NCBI RefSeq assembly: GCF_000614125.1
Contig: NZ_BAKJ01000040.1
Coordinates: 1 to 45,622, forward strand
Length of the DNA: 45,622 bases
Source of the DNA: Bacteroides rodentium JCM 16496
GTDB taxonomy: Bacteria > Bacteroidota > Bacteroidia > Bacteroidales > Bacteroidaceae
Direction: 5' to 3'
The position numbers and the translations under genes were made by a program. Below are positions 36,444 through 45,622 of the stretch, piece by piece. Numbering within the stretch: the first letter of the stretch is position 1; each line of letters begins with the position of its first letter. The notes under the pieces were generated by a model. The model saw only the letters and a program-made list of their open reading frames with translations, was not told where the DNA came from and did no database searches.

Positions 36444-37766
36444 TTACATGTCTTCCAATGACAGACAAACGGTTTCTATCCGATACCTGGGCAACAACTT
36501 CTTTTTTAAGTGTTCGACTTTTGAAGCCATCAGTTCTGGTTTGAAGTTTTTCTTCTGGCGTTTTACTTCGGCGGCCACTGCACGGTTCTTTTCCAGCTTC
36601 AAGGCAACTATATCTATTTCGTTCTGGCTGCCTTTGGGTTCCCACCAGGAACCGATGGCCCGGTATTGATGGCTTTCCGCAAATTGCTGTTTGAAGTAGG
36701 CTTCCAGCAACTTTCCTGAATAGGTGGGATAATCCGCTTTAATGATAGATTGCAGGCCGATGAAGTTCTTGATTTCAATAAGGGAGCGATGGCGGTCGAA
36801 ATAGTTAAACCAAAACCGTATGAAGTGGTCTGTTATTTCGTAGCGTATGGTTTGGCTACCTTCTTTTGCCAGAATCGGACGTTGGCGGGCGATGATATTA
36901 TAGTCCTCAATCAGCCTTTTGATTTGACCTCCTACGCTTTTTTCTCCCAGGGCGGCTTCAATATCCGATTGCGTGTTGATACCTCCTGAAATACAGCTTA
37001 GTATGGAGAAGTAAGTTGCATAGTTTTTGCCAAACTCCTCTATGAGCATGTTTTTCCCTTCATCTGTAAAAGGGGAATTTTCTCTGACCATAAAAGTTAT
37101 CATATCATCCACGCTCAAAGTTCTGTTGTCGCAAAATAGTTCTACATATTTAGGGATTCCGCCGGTGAAGGAGTAAAGTGCCAGTAGGTCATCATTGACA
37201 TATTGGGGGTGGTAATCGTGCATAATTTCTTTCAGTGTAGGCAGGGTGAAAGCTGACAGTTTAATGATATTGTCCGCTCTGCCGAATAATGGTTCTTTGG
37301 AATTCTGAAAGATTTTCTGCATTAAGGAATAGATGGAGCCGGATACTATCAGGTTCATCCGGGATTTTTTGCGGTATTGGTCCCAGATGTTCTGCATGTC
37401 GCTATATACGGATTCATTGATGTTGTAAAATTCTTGGAATTCGTCAATCACCAGATTGAACGTTTTGTTCATTGCTTGTTCCATCATATACTGAAATAAA
37501 GAACGGAAAGTTTTGATGTCCTCCGGGACATAGACTTTGAGCGATTGGGCTATGACAGGAATAAACTCTGTGCAAAGTGTTGCTTCGTTTTTGCGTCCTA
37601 CGAATAAATATACCGTGGGCTGACCTTCTACCGCTTTCATGATAAGACTTGTTTTGCCGATACGTCTTCTGCCGGTCACTACTGTGAGACGGGAATAATC
37701 GTTGAAGGATAATATCTGTATGCGCTGTAATTCAGCAAGTTCTGAGGTTCGGTCATAGAATTTCAT
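36444..37766 (-). CDS. AAA ATPase with C-terminal DUF234 nuclease-like domain
   Basis: A 440-residue protein of the prokaryotic STAND-like ATPase group. It has Walker A 'GRRRIGKTS' (32-40), Walker B 'NLVIDEFQEF', sensor-like 'LIVSGSIYSLM', a winged-helix stretch ('GGIPKYVELF') and a C-terminal DUF234 domain with 'GSWWEPKGSQNEIDIVAL' and 'AAEVKRQ', which carries the D...E-x-K pattern of PD-(D/E)XK nucleases. The start at 37766 is preferred to 37772 because 'MKFYDR' is the usual beginning. It stands alone, with its own -7 box upstream. Members of this group are common in Bacteroidetes and archaea and their role is not known. Confidence 0.82.
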   Translation of the reverse strand: MKFYDRTSELAELQRIQILSFNDYSRLTVVTGRRRIGKTSLIMKAVEGQPTVYLFVGRKNEATLCTEFIPVIAQSLKVYVPEDIKTFRSLFQYMMEQAMNKTFNLVIDEFQEFYNINESVYSDMQNIWDQYRKKSRMNLIVSGSIYSLMQKIFQNSKEPLFGRADNIIKLSAFTLPTLKEIMHDYHPQYVNDDLLALYSFTGGIPKYVELFCDNRTLSVDDMITFMVRENSPFTDEGKNMLIEEFGKNYATYFSILSCISGGINTQSDIEAALGEKSVGGQIKRLIEDYNIIARQRPILAKEGSQTIRYEITDHFIRFWFNYFDRHRSLIEIKNFIGLQSIIKADYPTYSGKLLEAYFKQQFAESHQYRAIGSWWEPKGSQNEIDIVALKLEKNRAVAAEVKRQKKNFKPELMASKVEHLKKKLLPRYRIETVCLSLEDM

Positions 37767-37783
37767 AAGCACTTTGTTTGTTA

Positions 37784-37819
37784 GTTACTGCCGTAACAGT
37801 TACAGTGGTTACAAAGCTA
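37784..37819 (-). promoter_or_regulatory. -7 box and GTTAC repeat cluster upstream of the ATPase gene
   Basis: TAGCTTTG on the minus strand (37812-37819) fits TAnnTTTG. Between it and the start codon, GTTAC-N4-GTAAC-N-GTTAC-N4-GTTAC occurs on the plus strand (37784-37812), including the small palindrome GTAACaGTTAC. It could be an operator in the leader. Evidence is pattern only. Confidence 0.45.
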
Positions 37820-37980
37820 ACTAAAATCTTTGGAAAAGGCGAATGAAATGAGAAAAATATCATAAAAGGGGCCTCTTTGCAAATGTGGTTTCTTTATGTC
37901 GCCCTCACTGCTCTCACTCTCACCTTCTTCACTCTCCTCCGCGCCACGGAAATGGCAAAGGAAAAGTTCTTCCAATGGGT

Positions 37981-38244
37981 CTACCCGCTCGAATTGTAGG
38001 TCTTTATCCGGTGTTCTCCTGCTTTGGTGCGGGTCATCTCTACGGCGGGATAGAGACGCGGCAGTCTGTCGATATGCTCATATCGGGCGTTGGTCCCTTT
38101 CAAATGCGGGATGATGCTACGCAGCTCCGTAATGTATCCGGTCTTGTTCTCGGTTTTCAGCTTTTCCATCAACATGTCCGTTTCTTGTGTGCTGACGGCC
38201 TCTTTTCCGCTTTCGCGTTCCTCTCTGATCAGTGTGATTTTCAT
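37981..38244 (-). pseudogene. Truncated VirE-N (primase/helicase-associated) gene remnant
   Basis: An 87-residue ORF starting 'MKITLIREERESGK' and containing 'KTGYITELRSIIPHLKGTNARYEHIDRLPRLYPAVEMTRTKAG', the beginning of the VirE-N/DUF3987 proteins common in Bacteroides. Full-length members are several hundred residues. Here the frame ends at 'IKTYNSSG' and no continuation of the family is found down to 37880, so most of the gene is gone. A near-consensus -7 box TATCTTTA (38271-38278) remains upstream. Such genes often sit opposite an HU-like gene, as here. Confidence 0.7.
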
Positions 38245-38435
38245 TCTTTATCGTGTATGTAATATTCTTGTAAAGATACGCCGGGAAAGGGGTGGATACA
38301 AGCTTTTCAAGGATTATTTTCCGGTTGGCTTCTTTTTGGAGGTGGAATGCCTATATGTTTCTTTTATAAAAGGTGTTCGTTTCTTTGCTTATCCCCATAG
38401 TTTTGTCTACTTTTACACCAGAGTTTATGAACAGC

Positions 38436-38505
38436 CCACTAAAGTGGTCTTTTTTGTTCATATTAGTGAACGGAGCAGCTCACTACAGTGAACGGTTCTG
38501 CTCAC
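38436..38505. promoter_or_regulatory. Palindrome array upstream of the HU-like gene
   Basis: Three palindromes, CCACTAAAGTGG (38436-38447), GTTCATATTAGTGAAC (38456-38471) and TCACTACAGTGA (38480-38491), overlap an 18-bp direct repeat GTGAACGG-N4-GCTCAC-like at 38466-38483 and 38488-38505 (22-base period). They lie between the divergent VirE remnant and the HU-like gene, in a 370-base gap with no other gene, and could be operator sites. Confidence 0.5.
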
Positions 38506-38615
38506 AGGCTGGGCTGTGATATAACCTTTGTACTTCAACAGACTGCGTACGTACTTCGCACGTGTTCCGTGCAGTGCTTTATCGTATAATGTAACCCTTT
38601 AACGCAGTTTGAACT

Positions 38616-39239
38616 ATGGCTATTTTGTTTGATTGGTACGAGAATCCGGATTCGTACGACAAATCTCCGGAAGATAAAATCCTTCATCCCCGTCTCCGCC
38701 TGAATGGGAGCAGGTCTACCGATGAATTGCGGCGGGACATCCAGGCACGTTGCTCATTGACAGAAACCGATGTGACGGCTGTGCTCGATGCTGTGTCGCA
38801 CGTCATGGGCAGGGAACTTGCCGAAGGCAGGCAGGTGCATCTCGACGGCATCGGCTACTTTCGCGTGTCGCTCACCACGACCGAACCGGTAGTGGCTGCT
38901 ACCAAGCGTAAGTTGACGAAGGTGAAGATGGCGGGTGTGAAATTTCGCGCCGACCAGAAACTGAAAAATGAAATTGGTGCCATCAAGGCAAAGGCTTTGA
39001 AGGCAAACGAGCATTCGGCCAAACTGACGGATGAAGAGATAGACCGCCGCTTGACCAACTACTTCGCTGCCCGTCCTTTTATGACGCGGAATGACTTCCA
39101 GAGTGTTTGCGGCATGATGCGTACTACGGCCATGCGGCATATCCGTCGGTTGCGTACCGAAGGAAAGTTGAAAAATGAAGGGACAATACAGCAGCCGATT
39201 TATGTGCCTGCTCCTGGATATTATGGTAGGAATGAGTGA
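38616..39239 (+). CDS. HU-like (IHF/HU superfamily) DNA-binding protein
   Basis: A 207-residue protein, longer than classical HU. Residues ~30-120 show the HU-like fold of the Bacteroidetes group ('RSTDELRRDIQARCSLTETDVTAVLDAVSHVMGRELAEGRQVHLDGIGYFRVSL'), with the extended arm 'KRKLTKVKMAGVKFRADQKLKNEI'. Residues ~145-200 look like a winged-helix or helix-turn-helix tail ('RRLTNYFAARPFMTRNDFQSVCGMMRTTAMRHIRRLRTEGKL'). It probably binds and bends DNA. It is divergent from the VirE-N remnant, a pairing seen often in Bacteroides genomes. No terminator is clear, though a weak GC stem occurs near 39270-39298. Confidence 0.82.
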   Translation: MAILFDWYENPDSYDKSPEDKILHPRLRLNGSRSTDELRRDIQARCSLTETDVTAVLDAVSHVMGRELAEGRQVHLDGIGYFRVSLTTTEPVVAATKRKLTKVKMAGVKFRADQKLKNEIGAIKAKALKANEHSAKLTDEEIDRRLTNYFAARPFMTRNDFQSVCGMMRTTAMRHIRRLRTEGKLKNEGTIQQPIYVPAPGYYGRNE

Positions 39240-39393
39240 CTTATGTACTCTAAGTGAAATAAGATTTTGGTGAGGGTGAATTTTGCCTCCACCTTTTGAA
39301 ATTGCTCTCACTCACCTCTTGAATGCCGATGGATAGGGCGGTGTGTACGAGAGGTGAGGGATGTGAGGGTGTGTACTTGAAATTCAGTTTGCT

Positions 39394-39834
39394 TTACTGG
39401 GTTACGAACGGTTGAATATGGGTATTCAAGAATTGCATTTTCTCTTCAAATCTACAGAATAGGGGGAAATAGAGGTTCGTGATGTTTTCAGAGACTACAT
39501 CGTTGTCATAATTGTGTGATGTCAGGTTTCGGGCTTCTATAGTCTCCATCCACCGTTTATCGTCAATCAGTCCCATCTCAAGGGCTTTGCGTATGGCATC
39601 ACGGGAGCCGCGAATGTCGGTATATCCCTGATACTCGGCATAGTCTTTCATTACTTTCCAAGCCAGTTCGTGAGTGTATTCAAAACGTTGTATCATGCCT
39701 TCCTGCAATAATTCGTCCACTTCATCGTTGAACTTCAATTGCTCGGACATGATTGCCATAGCTTGGCTTAATTTGGCTAAAGCCTTTCGGTAGTTGGAAA
39801 AACGCTGTATCCATCGTATGTTTTGCTGTACCAT
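39394..39834 (-). CDS. HEPN-domain protein, HI0074 (nucleotidyltransferase substrate-binding) family, without its MNT partner
   Basis: A 146-residue all-helical protein beginning 'MVQQNIRWIQRFSNYRKALAKL'. 'EGMIQRFEYTHELAWKVMKDYAEYQG' and 'RGSRDAIRKALEMGLI' are typical of the HI0074 family. The HEPN RNase motif R-x4-H is intact in 'ARNLTSHNYD' (Arg102, His107). Such proteins pair with a minimal nucleotidyltransferase (MNT) that acts as antitoxin by modifying the HEPN protein. No MNT gene occurs next to it on either side. The start at 39834 is chosen because it fits the family and follows a -7 box; an upstream in-frame extension lacks support. Confidence 0.85.
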   Translation of the reverse strand: MVQQNIRWIQRFSNYRKALAKLSQAMAIMSEQLKFNDEVDELLQEGMIQRFEYTHELAWKVMKDYAEYQGYTDIRGSRDAIRKALEMGLIDDKRWMETIEARNLTSHNYDNDVVSENITNLYFPLFCRFEEKMQFLNTHIQPFVTQ

Positions 39835-39856
39835 GAGGATTGTTTTTTTAGGTAAG

Positions 39857-39864
39857 CAAATATA
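39857..39864 (-). promoter_or_regulatory. -7 promoter box of the HEPN gene
   Basis: TATATTTG on the minus strand fits TAnnTTTG, with a TTTG -33-like element 20 bases further upstream. It lies 22 bases before the chosen start, so the leader is very short. Confidence 0.65.
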
Positions 39865-40040
39865 GGCTTCTTTTGTGTAACGAACAAATGGATGGGTGTT
39901 TTTTCGCATATGAGGGCGATATGTTGTATTGTAGTATTTTCATTAATTGGTAATAATAATGCCAAGATATGTGTCTTCAAATCATAGGAAGACAAGTCAG
40001 CCCGCAATGTATTAGTCATTTGAACGGAAAACTATTATAT

Positions 40041-40075
40041 AAAAAACAACGTCTGCCTCAATCGGGCAGACGTTG
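40041..40075 (-). terminator. Terminator of the second susC/susD operon
   Basis: A perfect 11-bp stem CAACGTCTGCC / GGCAGACGTTG (40047-40057, 40065-40075) with a 7-base loop. On the minus strand it is followed by TTTTTT, about 20 bases after the SusD stop. Confidence 0.88.
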
Positions 40076-40097
40076 CACTCTTATTATAGGAATGGAG

Positions 40098-41957
40098 TTA
40101 CCAACCACCTGTCTGAGTCAGGGTGAAGCCTTTGTTCTTATAGCTTGCAATGATGCTGGAGCCGATAGGAGAAAGATAGTTCTTGTCCGAGAAATCGTTT
40201 CTTGCAGCGGCATTGATAGGAATTGCATAGCCCACCATGTCTGCTTGATTGCTACCATTCCATACAACTACCGTCCCGTCTTCCTTCATGACAGATTTAC
40301 CAGCTTCTTTGTTTGCGTCGTCCAGTTGTTCGGGGAATTCATTGGGCAGATCGACCCATGCACCGAGCATTGTTTCAGGATACTTCTTGTTGTCCATGTA
40401 GTCCAATTTGAACCAGCGGCGTATATCGCTCAGGCGTTGCGTCTCAAATACAAACTCCATGCGACGTTCACGACGGATTTCCCACATCAGGGCGCTGACG
40501 TCAGCGTCGCGTGCCGGGTCTTCGGTAATGGAAGCAATCTGTAACGGTGCGGTTTTCTGTACACCGTTGGCAATGGCAGTCTCGTCCAACGGACGGTTGC
40601 GGATAGCATTGATAGACTTGTCTATATCGGCTTGGGTAACAGCTGCACCACCTAAGAATTCGCTCATGACTGCTTTCGCTTCAATCCAGTTCAACAAAAC
40701 TTCTGAAAGACGGAGGCAAGGAGCTGCGTTGACGTTGACATTGCTCTCGAACTCATCAGGGCGGTTGGCATTGTCGGCATAATAAGTGGCTCCTTCACGG
40801 CTGATGAACTTGTCTTGATAAATGTAGGTGAACGAATTTTTCCAAGAGAAGTTTAGGAAAGTCGCTTCCAGACGTGAGTCTCGGGTTTTAGCCAGATCTT
40901 TCATGGAGAAACTCCCGGCGTTTTCGACATCGGATATCTGGTAGGGTTTACCATCGGTACAGATGAACGACCGGAGCAGCGCCAGGTTTGCGTTGGAGCT
41001 TAATGTCTCCTCACCATTGGAGTAGGAAGCCAAACAGTGGGTTACTTTACCGGCTTCATAGCTGCGGTAGAAAATAACTTCCGGATGACTGGCCAGACTG
41101 TTGCTTCCAAAGATGGAGCGGAAGTCTTTCGTGCAAGACCACTTGTTACTGTTCATGACAATCTCAGATGCCTCTATACAAAGTTGCAGGTATTTCTTGG
41201 CATTCTCATCACTGAGCTTGGAACTGGCTTCAAGGGTATTGTCTTTATGGTAGTGCTGCCAGGTTCCTTCGAACAGCATGATGTTGGAAGCAACAGCGGC
41301 TACTACGTAGCGGTTGATGTTCATAGAGCCATCGTCTATTCGTACATTCTCCAGCGCATACTTCAAATCATCGTAGATTGCATCTGTCACAGTGCTACGC
41401 GAATCCCGGTCTTTATACATGGAAGCCAAATCTGTTTCATCTACGGGAGCGTTCCAATAAGGAACGTCGCCGAAAGTCATTACAAGACGGTAATATTCGT
41501 AAGCGCGGAAAAAACGAGCGATACCCATCCAATGGTTGTAGGCCTCTTCGGAAAGGTTGGCTTTATGTGATTCCAGACGGTCGATAGCAATATTAGTCTT
41601 CCGCACCCATGCGAAGTCCCATTGACGGCCGCCATACTCGGCTCCAGCCCATGTGTCCAAATCATACTTACCATTGTCTCCGGGGACAACAGCTGTGAAA
41701 CTTGTTTGCTTGGCCGAATTGGCAAAGTCATCACTGAATGTATAACCTCTTACGGGAGTAAAATTAGTGCCATAGCCACTGTTGTATCCTGTAAAGTAAT
41801 AAGGATAATAATAGTTGAAGTAGAGACGATACTGGTCTTCACTTGTCCAATAAGTGTCGTCGGTATATTTCGTTTCGCTTGGTCTGTCCAGCACATCGGT
41901 ACAAGAAGATAGACCCAGACATGCGATGGAAAATGCTGCTATGATATATTTTTTCAT
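40098..41957 (-). CDS. SusD/RagB-type glycan-binding lipoprotein
   Basis: A 619-residue outer-membrane lipoprotein with signal 'KKYIIAAFSIACLGLSSC'. SusD hallmarks include 'DTYWTSEDQYRLYFNYYYPYYF', 'IARFFRAYEYYRLVMTFGDVPYW', 'ALENVRIDDGSMNINRYVVAAVASNIMLFEG' and the C-terminal 'ALMWEIRRERRMEFVFETQRLSDIRRWFKL'. It is longer than the first SusD of the window. The start at 41957 is preferred to 41966 because it begins the lysine-led signal peptide. It follows its SusC partner by 12 bases. The frame is intact and the glycan target cannot be read from the sequence. Confidence 0.93.
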   Translation of the reverse strand: MKKYIIAAFSIACLGLSSCTDVLDRPSETKYTDDTYWTSEDQYRLYFNYYYPYYFTGYNSGYGTNFTPVRGYTFSDDFANSAKQTSFTAVVPGDNGKYDLDTWAGAEYGGRQWDFAWVRKTNIAIDRLESHKANLSEEAYNHWMGIARFFRAYEYYRLVMTFGDVPYWNAPVDETDLASMYKDRDSRSTVTDAIYDDLKYALENVRIDDGSMNINRYVVAAVASNIMLFEGTWQHYHKDNTLEASSKLSDENAKKYLQLCIEASEIVMNSNKWSCTKDFRSIFGSNSLASHPEVIFYRSYEAGKVTHCLASYSNGEETLSSNANLALLRSFICTDGKPYQISDVENAGSFSMKDLAKTRDSRLEATFLNFSWKNSFTYIYQDKFISREGATYYADNANRPDEFESNVNVNAAPCLRLSEVLLNWIEAKAVMSEFLGGAAVTQADIDKSINAIRNRPLDETAIANGVQKTAPLQIASITEDPARDADVSALMWEIRRERRMEFVFETQRLSDIRRWFKLDYMDNKKYPETMLGAWVDLPNEFPEQLDDANKEAGKSVMKEDGTVVVWNGSNQADMVGYAIPINAAARNDFSDKNYLSPIGSSIIASYKNKGFTLTQTGGW

Positions 41958-41969
41958 TGTTTCCAAAAT

Positions 41970-44900
41970 TTAGAAGGTTAATTGAACACCGATTGATATT
42001 GTACGGAAAGCAGGAGTACCGATACCTACACGACCACCGGCATAGTTGCTTGTACTGCTGTTGGTCAGGTATTCATAATCTGCGGTCTTCAGTACTGCGG
42101 CTTCGGGGTCGACAGGGGTGCCGTCCAAGTGGTCCCAAGTGAATAGATTTTCGCAAGAAGCATAGATGCGTGCTTTTTGGATAAGAGCTTTCTTGGTCAG
42201 ATATTGAGGTAATGTATAACCTACGGTGATATTCTTCAGACGCAGGTAAGCCATGTTCAGCAAGTAACGGTCAGAATAACACATGTTGAATGAGTTGGTC
42301 CCATTGCCCATGTTGACAGCGCGTGGGTAGAAGGCATCTGTGCGGTCTTCTCTCCAGTAGTCGGTGCTGAATCGTTTGGCGATGGCACCGTCACCGGTGT
42401 TGAAGCCTGCCAATGTCAGTGAAGAAGAACCCCACATATCGCATTTTCCTACACCTTGGAAGAAGAGTGAAAGGTCAAAGCCCTTCCAGTCTGCTCCCAC
42501 GCGGAAACTGTATTGATACCTCGGAGTAGAGTTGCCGATCACTACTTTATCACCGTGGTCGTCAATGGTGTTGCTGCCCGATGTGATTTCACCGTCACCA
42601 TCAAGGTCTTTGTACATCACGTCACCAGGACCGAAGACAAGGCTGCCTGACTGCAAATAAGCTTGGTTGTGGGCATTCGGGTCTTTCAGTTTATTGATTT
42701 CAACTCCTGCGCCCTTGCCAGTTGTTACTTTCTCTTTTACGAAATTGCCGTCGGCATCATAAACGAAATCGTCCTTCTGATAGAGGCGTTCTACTTTGTA
42801 ACCCCAAATGTCTCCATAGCGTTTGCCTTTGTAGTTGCTGTCAAGACCAGTCACATTGCCGTAGTTGTCAATAATGGTCTTGAAGTCGCTCAATGTCGCA
42901 TTGGCTGTGATGCGCAGACCGTTTTTAAACTGGTGACTGTAATCGAGACCGATTTCCCATCCGTCGGTATGCAGATTGCCATAGTTTCCTTTCAATGAAG
43001 ATGTTCCATACGTAAAGGTCAAATCCTGATTAGGAACAATCATGTTTTCTGTTTTGCGGCGGAACCAGTCGAACGTAAAACCAAGTTCTCCATTCAAGAA
43101 GCGGGCATCCAATCCGATATCGAATGTGGAGATATCTTGCCAAGTGATGTCACGGGCAACCGAAGTTGGAGTCCCTACATAGTTGAGGAGATTGCCATCT
43201 CCGCCAATCCAACTAACTGTAGAACCGGAAGAAATTGTGGAAACATACAGTGAGTTAGGCACAGATTGGTCACCGATTTTACCCCAAGATGCACGCAGTT
43301 TCAGAGCCGACACGGCTTCTTTGATGGACTGCATAAAGACTTCTTCACTTACGCGCCATCCTGCAGAGAATGAAGGATACCAACGCCAACGTTGGTCTGC
43401 GCCAAAGACGGAAGTTCCGTCATAACGTAAGTTGGCTTCCAATAGGTATCTACCTGCATAGTCATAGTTGATACGACCGAAATAACCTAACTGAGCATTC
43501 CAGTCTTTGTCACCATATACATATTGCTCTCCGGTGGCAAAGTTGAACTGAGGATTCTCTACGTCGTTGACCTGCATTCTGCGAGCCTGGCTGTACTCCA
43601 TGTCGTAAGTTACGCGGTTCATACCAAGCATGAACTTCATGTTATGGTCTTTTAAAAAAATCAATTCATAGGTGGTATAGGCGTTGATGGTGTTACGCAT
43701 TGAGTTCTCGGTATATCGATCCAAACGGTCAACTCCCGAACCTGCGCCCGTATAGGTACTCATTACTAAATCGTAGGCAGGCATATCCTGACCGTAGTAG
43801 TTTACAGTGACTTGATTGCCGTTGGCATCCAAGCGCGGTGTTGCGCCGCCCCAAGTATTGGCTGCCGTAAAACGGGTACCAGGACGCAACCAAATATATT
43901 CTTGGTTGGCGTGGGAATAATCAAAATCAGCCGTCCATCCCTTCAAAATGTTCAAATGGAGTCCTACATTGATATTGGTATAGTTGCGGGTCATCTTTGC
44001 GGTATTGGCTTGGCTGAATTCAGAAGCCGGACTACGAAGCTCGTTGCCATTTTCATCTATTCCCATCGTAGATGTCACTCCAACGGTAGCAATAGTACCA
44101 AGGGTCGTATACACCGGTAGCATTGTAAGGGTAGCTCTTTTCACGTTTTGAGTAGATGGCACCGGCTTTCAAGGTAATCCATTTATTGAATTCGGTAGTC
44201 AGGTTGATAGAAGCGTTGTAACGTTTGAAGTTGTCTTCTTTAGCAGCTTTGTTCATACCGTCTTGATCCAAATATCCTAAGCCTATATTAAAAGTCGTTT
44301 TTCCACTTTTACCGTTTACTGAGAGGTTGTGGGTCTGGGCTACAGCTACATCTTTGACCAAGTAATCGTATGGGTCGTAATGGCGTACACCGATTTTTCG
44401 GTTGTTGGCATCAAGATACCAGTCACGTCCATAGACGGTGGGATCGTTTTTGCCCACTTTACCACCATAAAGCTTTTCCCACTCTTTGGACCGTTCAATA
44501 CCTTCACGAGTGATGTAGAAAAATGCACCGGCCACTGTGCCACCAGTACGTTCTGCTGCATCCATGATGTATTCCATACCACTAATGCCACCGACATTGC
44601 TGTCTTTGGCTACAGTTTGGAAAGCTACGTTTCCGGAGTAATTGATGGTTACTTTATCCGTCTTGGCACCTTTTTTAGTCGTAATTAGGATAACACCGAA
44701 TGCAGCTTTTGAACCGTAGATTGAAGATGCTGCTGCATCTTTTAATACGGATATTGATTCGATATCATCGGGGTTTACTAAGCTGATACTGGGTATTTCT
44801 ACATTGTCCATTAAAATAAGCGGTTTGGAATTGCCTTCCAATGAGGCTATTGCGCCACGAATCTTAATGTTGGGGTCTGTGCCAACTTCGCCGGTTGGGA

Positions 44901-45432
44901 TAGTGATTGTTAACCCCGGGGTAGTACCTTGTAACCCACGGCCTACGTCTGAGATCGGTCGGCTATCCAGAGCCTTCCCTACATCAACTGTAGCTACGGC
45001 ACCTGTTAGGTTGGTTTTCTTCTGTGCACCGTAACCTACAACAACTACTTCGGACAACATTTCTGCGTCTTCCATTAAGACTACTTTCATGTTCTTGGCT
45101 GCCTTTATATCTTGGGTCTGGTAACCTACGAACGAAATACGAAGTACTGCTCCTTGTTTTACGCTTAATGTGAATTTGCCGTCGATGTCGGTTACAATAC
45201 CATTAGTAGTACCTTTCTCCACTACACTGGCGCCGATAACCGGTTCACCGGCTGCGTCTACCACCAGACCGGTAGCGGTGATAGTTTGTAATTGTTCTGT
45301 TACGCCAAACGATTTATCAGGATTGGCTTGTACAGCCATCACGTTACCGCTGCTTAATAACAGTGAGCTGATTGCCACTGCTGTGAGGAGTTTGCTATGT
45401 GTTAGTCCTCGTTTTTTGTGATTTTCATTCAT
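41970..45432 (-). CDS. SusC/RagA-type TonB-dependent receptor (frameshift near 44067)
   Basis: A receptor of 1154 residues after repair. It has an N-terminal leader ('SKLLTAVAISSLLLSSGNVMAVQ'), a carboxypeptidase-regulatory-like domain ('ATGLVVDAAGEPVIGASVVEKG'), TonB-box-like 'LSEVVVVGYGAQKKTNLTG', plug ('NPDDIESISVLKDAAASSIYGSK') and barrel ending 'ISIGVQLTF'. The frame breaks after 'YYCYRWSDIY' and resumes at 'MGIDENGNELRSP'; loss of two C from a CCCG at 44066-44069 restores 'SDIYPMGIDENG'. It is the first gene of the pair. The 190 bases upstream to the window edge show no convincing TAnnTTTG box and no gene. Confidence 0.92.
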
Positions 45433-45622
45433 AAATGATTGATGATTTGTTGTTAATTAAATAGTTCTTAAATTTAGGGTAAGGGTAACAAGAGCCAAAT
45501 AGTGGAGACTATTCAACTTGCAGGATTGTTTCTTTTTCCATAGGCATTTTCTCTTTTTAAAGGTTCATAACTTTATATTATCTCTTGTTTTCCTATTTGT
45601 TTGCCAAGTCCAGACGGAACTT

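Noticed and set aside
36444..39834. Capsule locus or phage-defence island around the VirE-N/HU and ATPase genes
   Set aside because: No glycan-synthesis, restriction, integrase or toxin-antitoxin pair is present; only single genes of unknown role.
45433..45622. Promoter for the second susC
   Set aside because: A CTATTTGG sequence is present on the minus strand near 45500 but lacks the two-base spacer of TAnnTTTG; nothing else convincing was found.

Overview
The window is Bacteroides-type DNA, probably from a human-gut Bacteroides. It carries two SusC/SusD outer-membrane pairs, many lipoproteins and signal peptides, DUF1343, DUF4922 and DUF5009 families, TAnnTTTG-type -7 promoter boxes, and a VirE-N remnant next to an HU-like gene. 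The species cannot be named from the sequence alone. No tRNA, rRNA or CRISPR array was seen.

Layout. (1) 3-10862, plus strand: a polysaccharide-utilisation operon with a GRP-type sugar transporter, SusC, SusD, a DUF1593 nucleoside-hydrolase-like protein, a CE1-like esterase and a GH3 beta-glucosidase-like enzyme. It ends in a hairpin terminator. (2) 11041-13440, plus strand: glyS (glycyl-tRNA synthetase) with its own -7 box, then an FKBP-type lipoprotein and a terminator. (3) 13474-36261, minus strand: about 23 kb of almost contiguous genes reading like one long peptidoglycan/MurNAc salvage operon. In transcription order they are NamZ-like exo-muramidase (DUF1343), Na+/solute symporter, amidase with golvesin-like domain, metallophosphatase-beta-propeller protein, glycosyltransferase, HIT-like DUF4922, SpoIID/LytB, AmpG-like MFS, second NamZ-like protein, FAD/Fe-S D-lactate-oxidase-like protein, MurT-like DUF5009 protein, MurK-like kinase, MurQ etherase, and a serine hydrolase-SGNH fusion. 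A TATCTTTG box and a perfect 10-bp inverted repeat lie at its head. (4) 36444-39834: an AAA ATPase with a nuclease-like C-terminus, a decayed VirE-N gene, an HU-like protein and an orphan HEPN protein. (5) 40041-45432, minus strand: a second SusC/SusD pair with a terminator.

How region 3 works together (inference from families): amidase, SpoIID and NamZ proteins break down peptidoglycan fragments; AmpG, MurT and the symporter import the products; MurK and MurQ turn MurNAc into GlcNAc-6-P plus D-lactate; the FAD/Fe-S protein can oxidise the D-lactate. The three-gene murT-murK-murQ order matches the MurNAc uptake cluster described in Tannerella forsythia.

The most unusual signals are two families of palindromic repeats that sit inside protein-coding genes of this operon. 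One is GC-rich (CCTCTCCCCC arms). It occurs as a 143-bp unit with perfect 36-bp inverted ends in the oxidase gene, as a short hairpin in the amidase gene, and as inverted ends around a DUF559 endonuclease-like ORF that splits the SpoIID gene. This suggests that DUF559 is the enzyme partner of the repeat. The other family has arms of 7-bp units around a GC-rich core, and occurs in three coding regions and in several intergenic gaps.

Caution: ten genes, including the essential glyS, are broken by one- or two-base losses, mostly explicable as shortened G/C runs. The best reading is assembly error, so those genes are annotated here as single genes across the shift.
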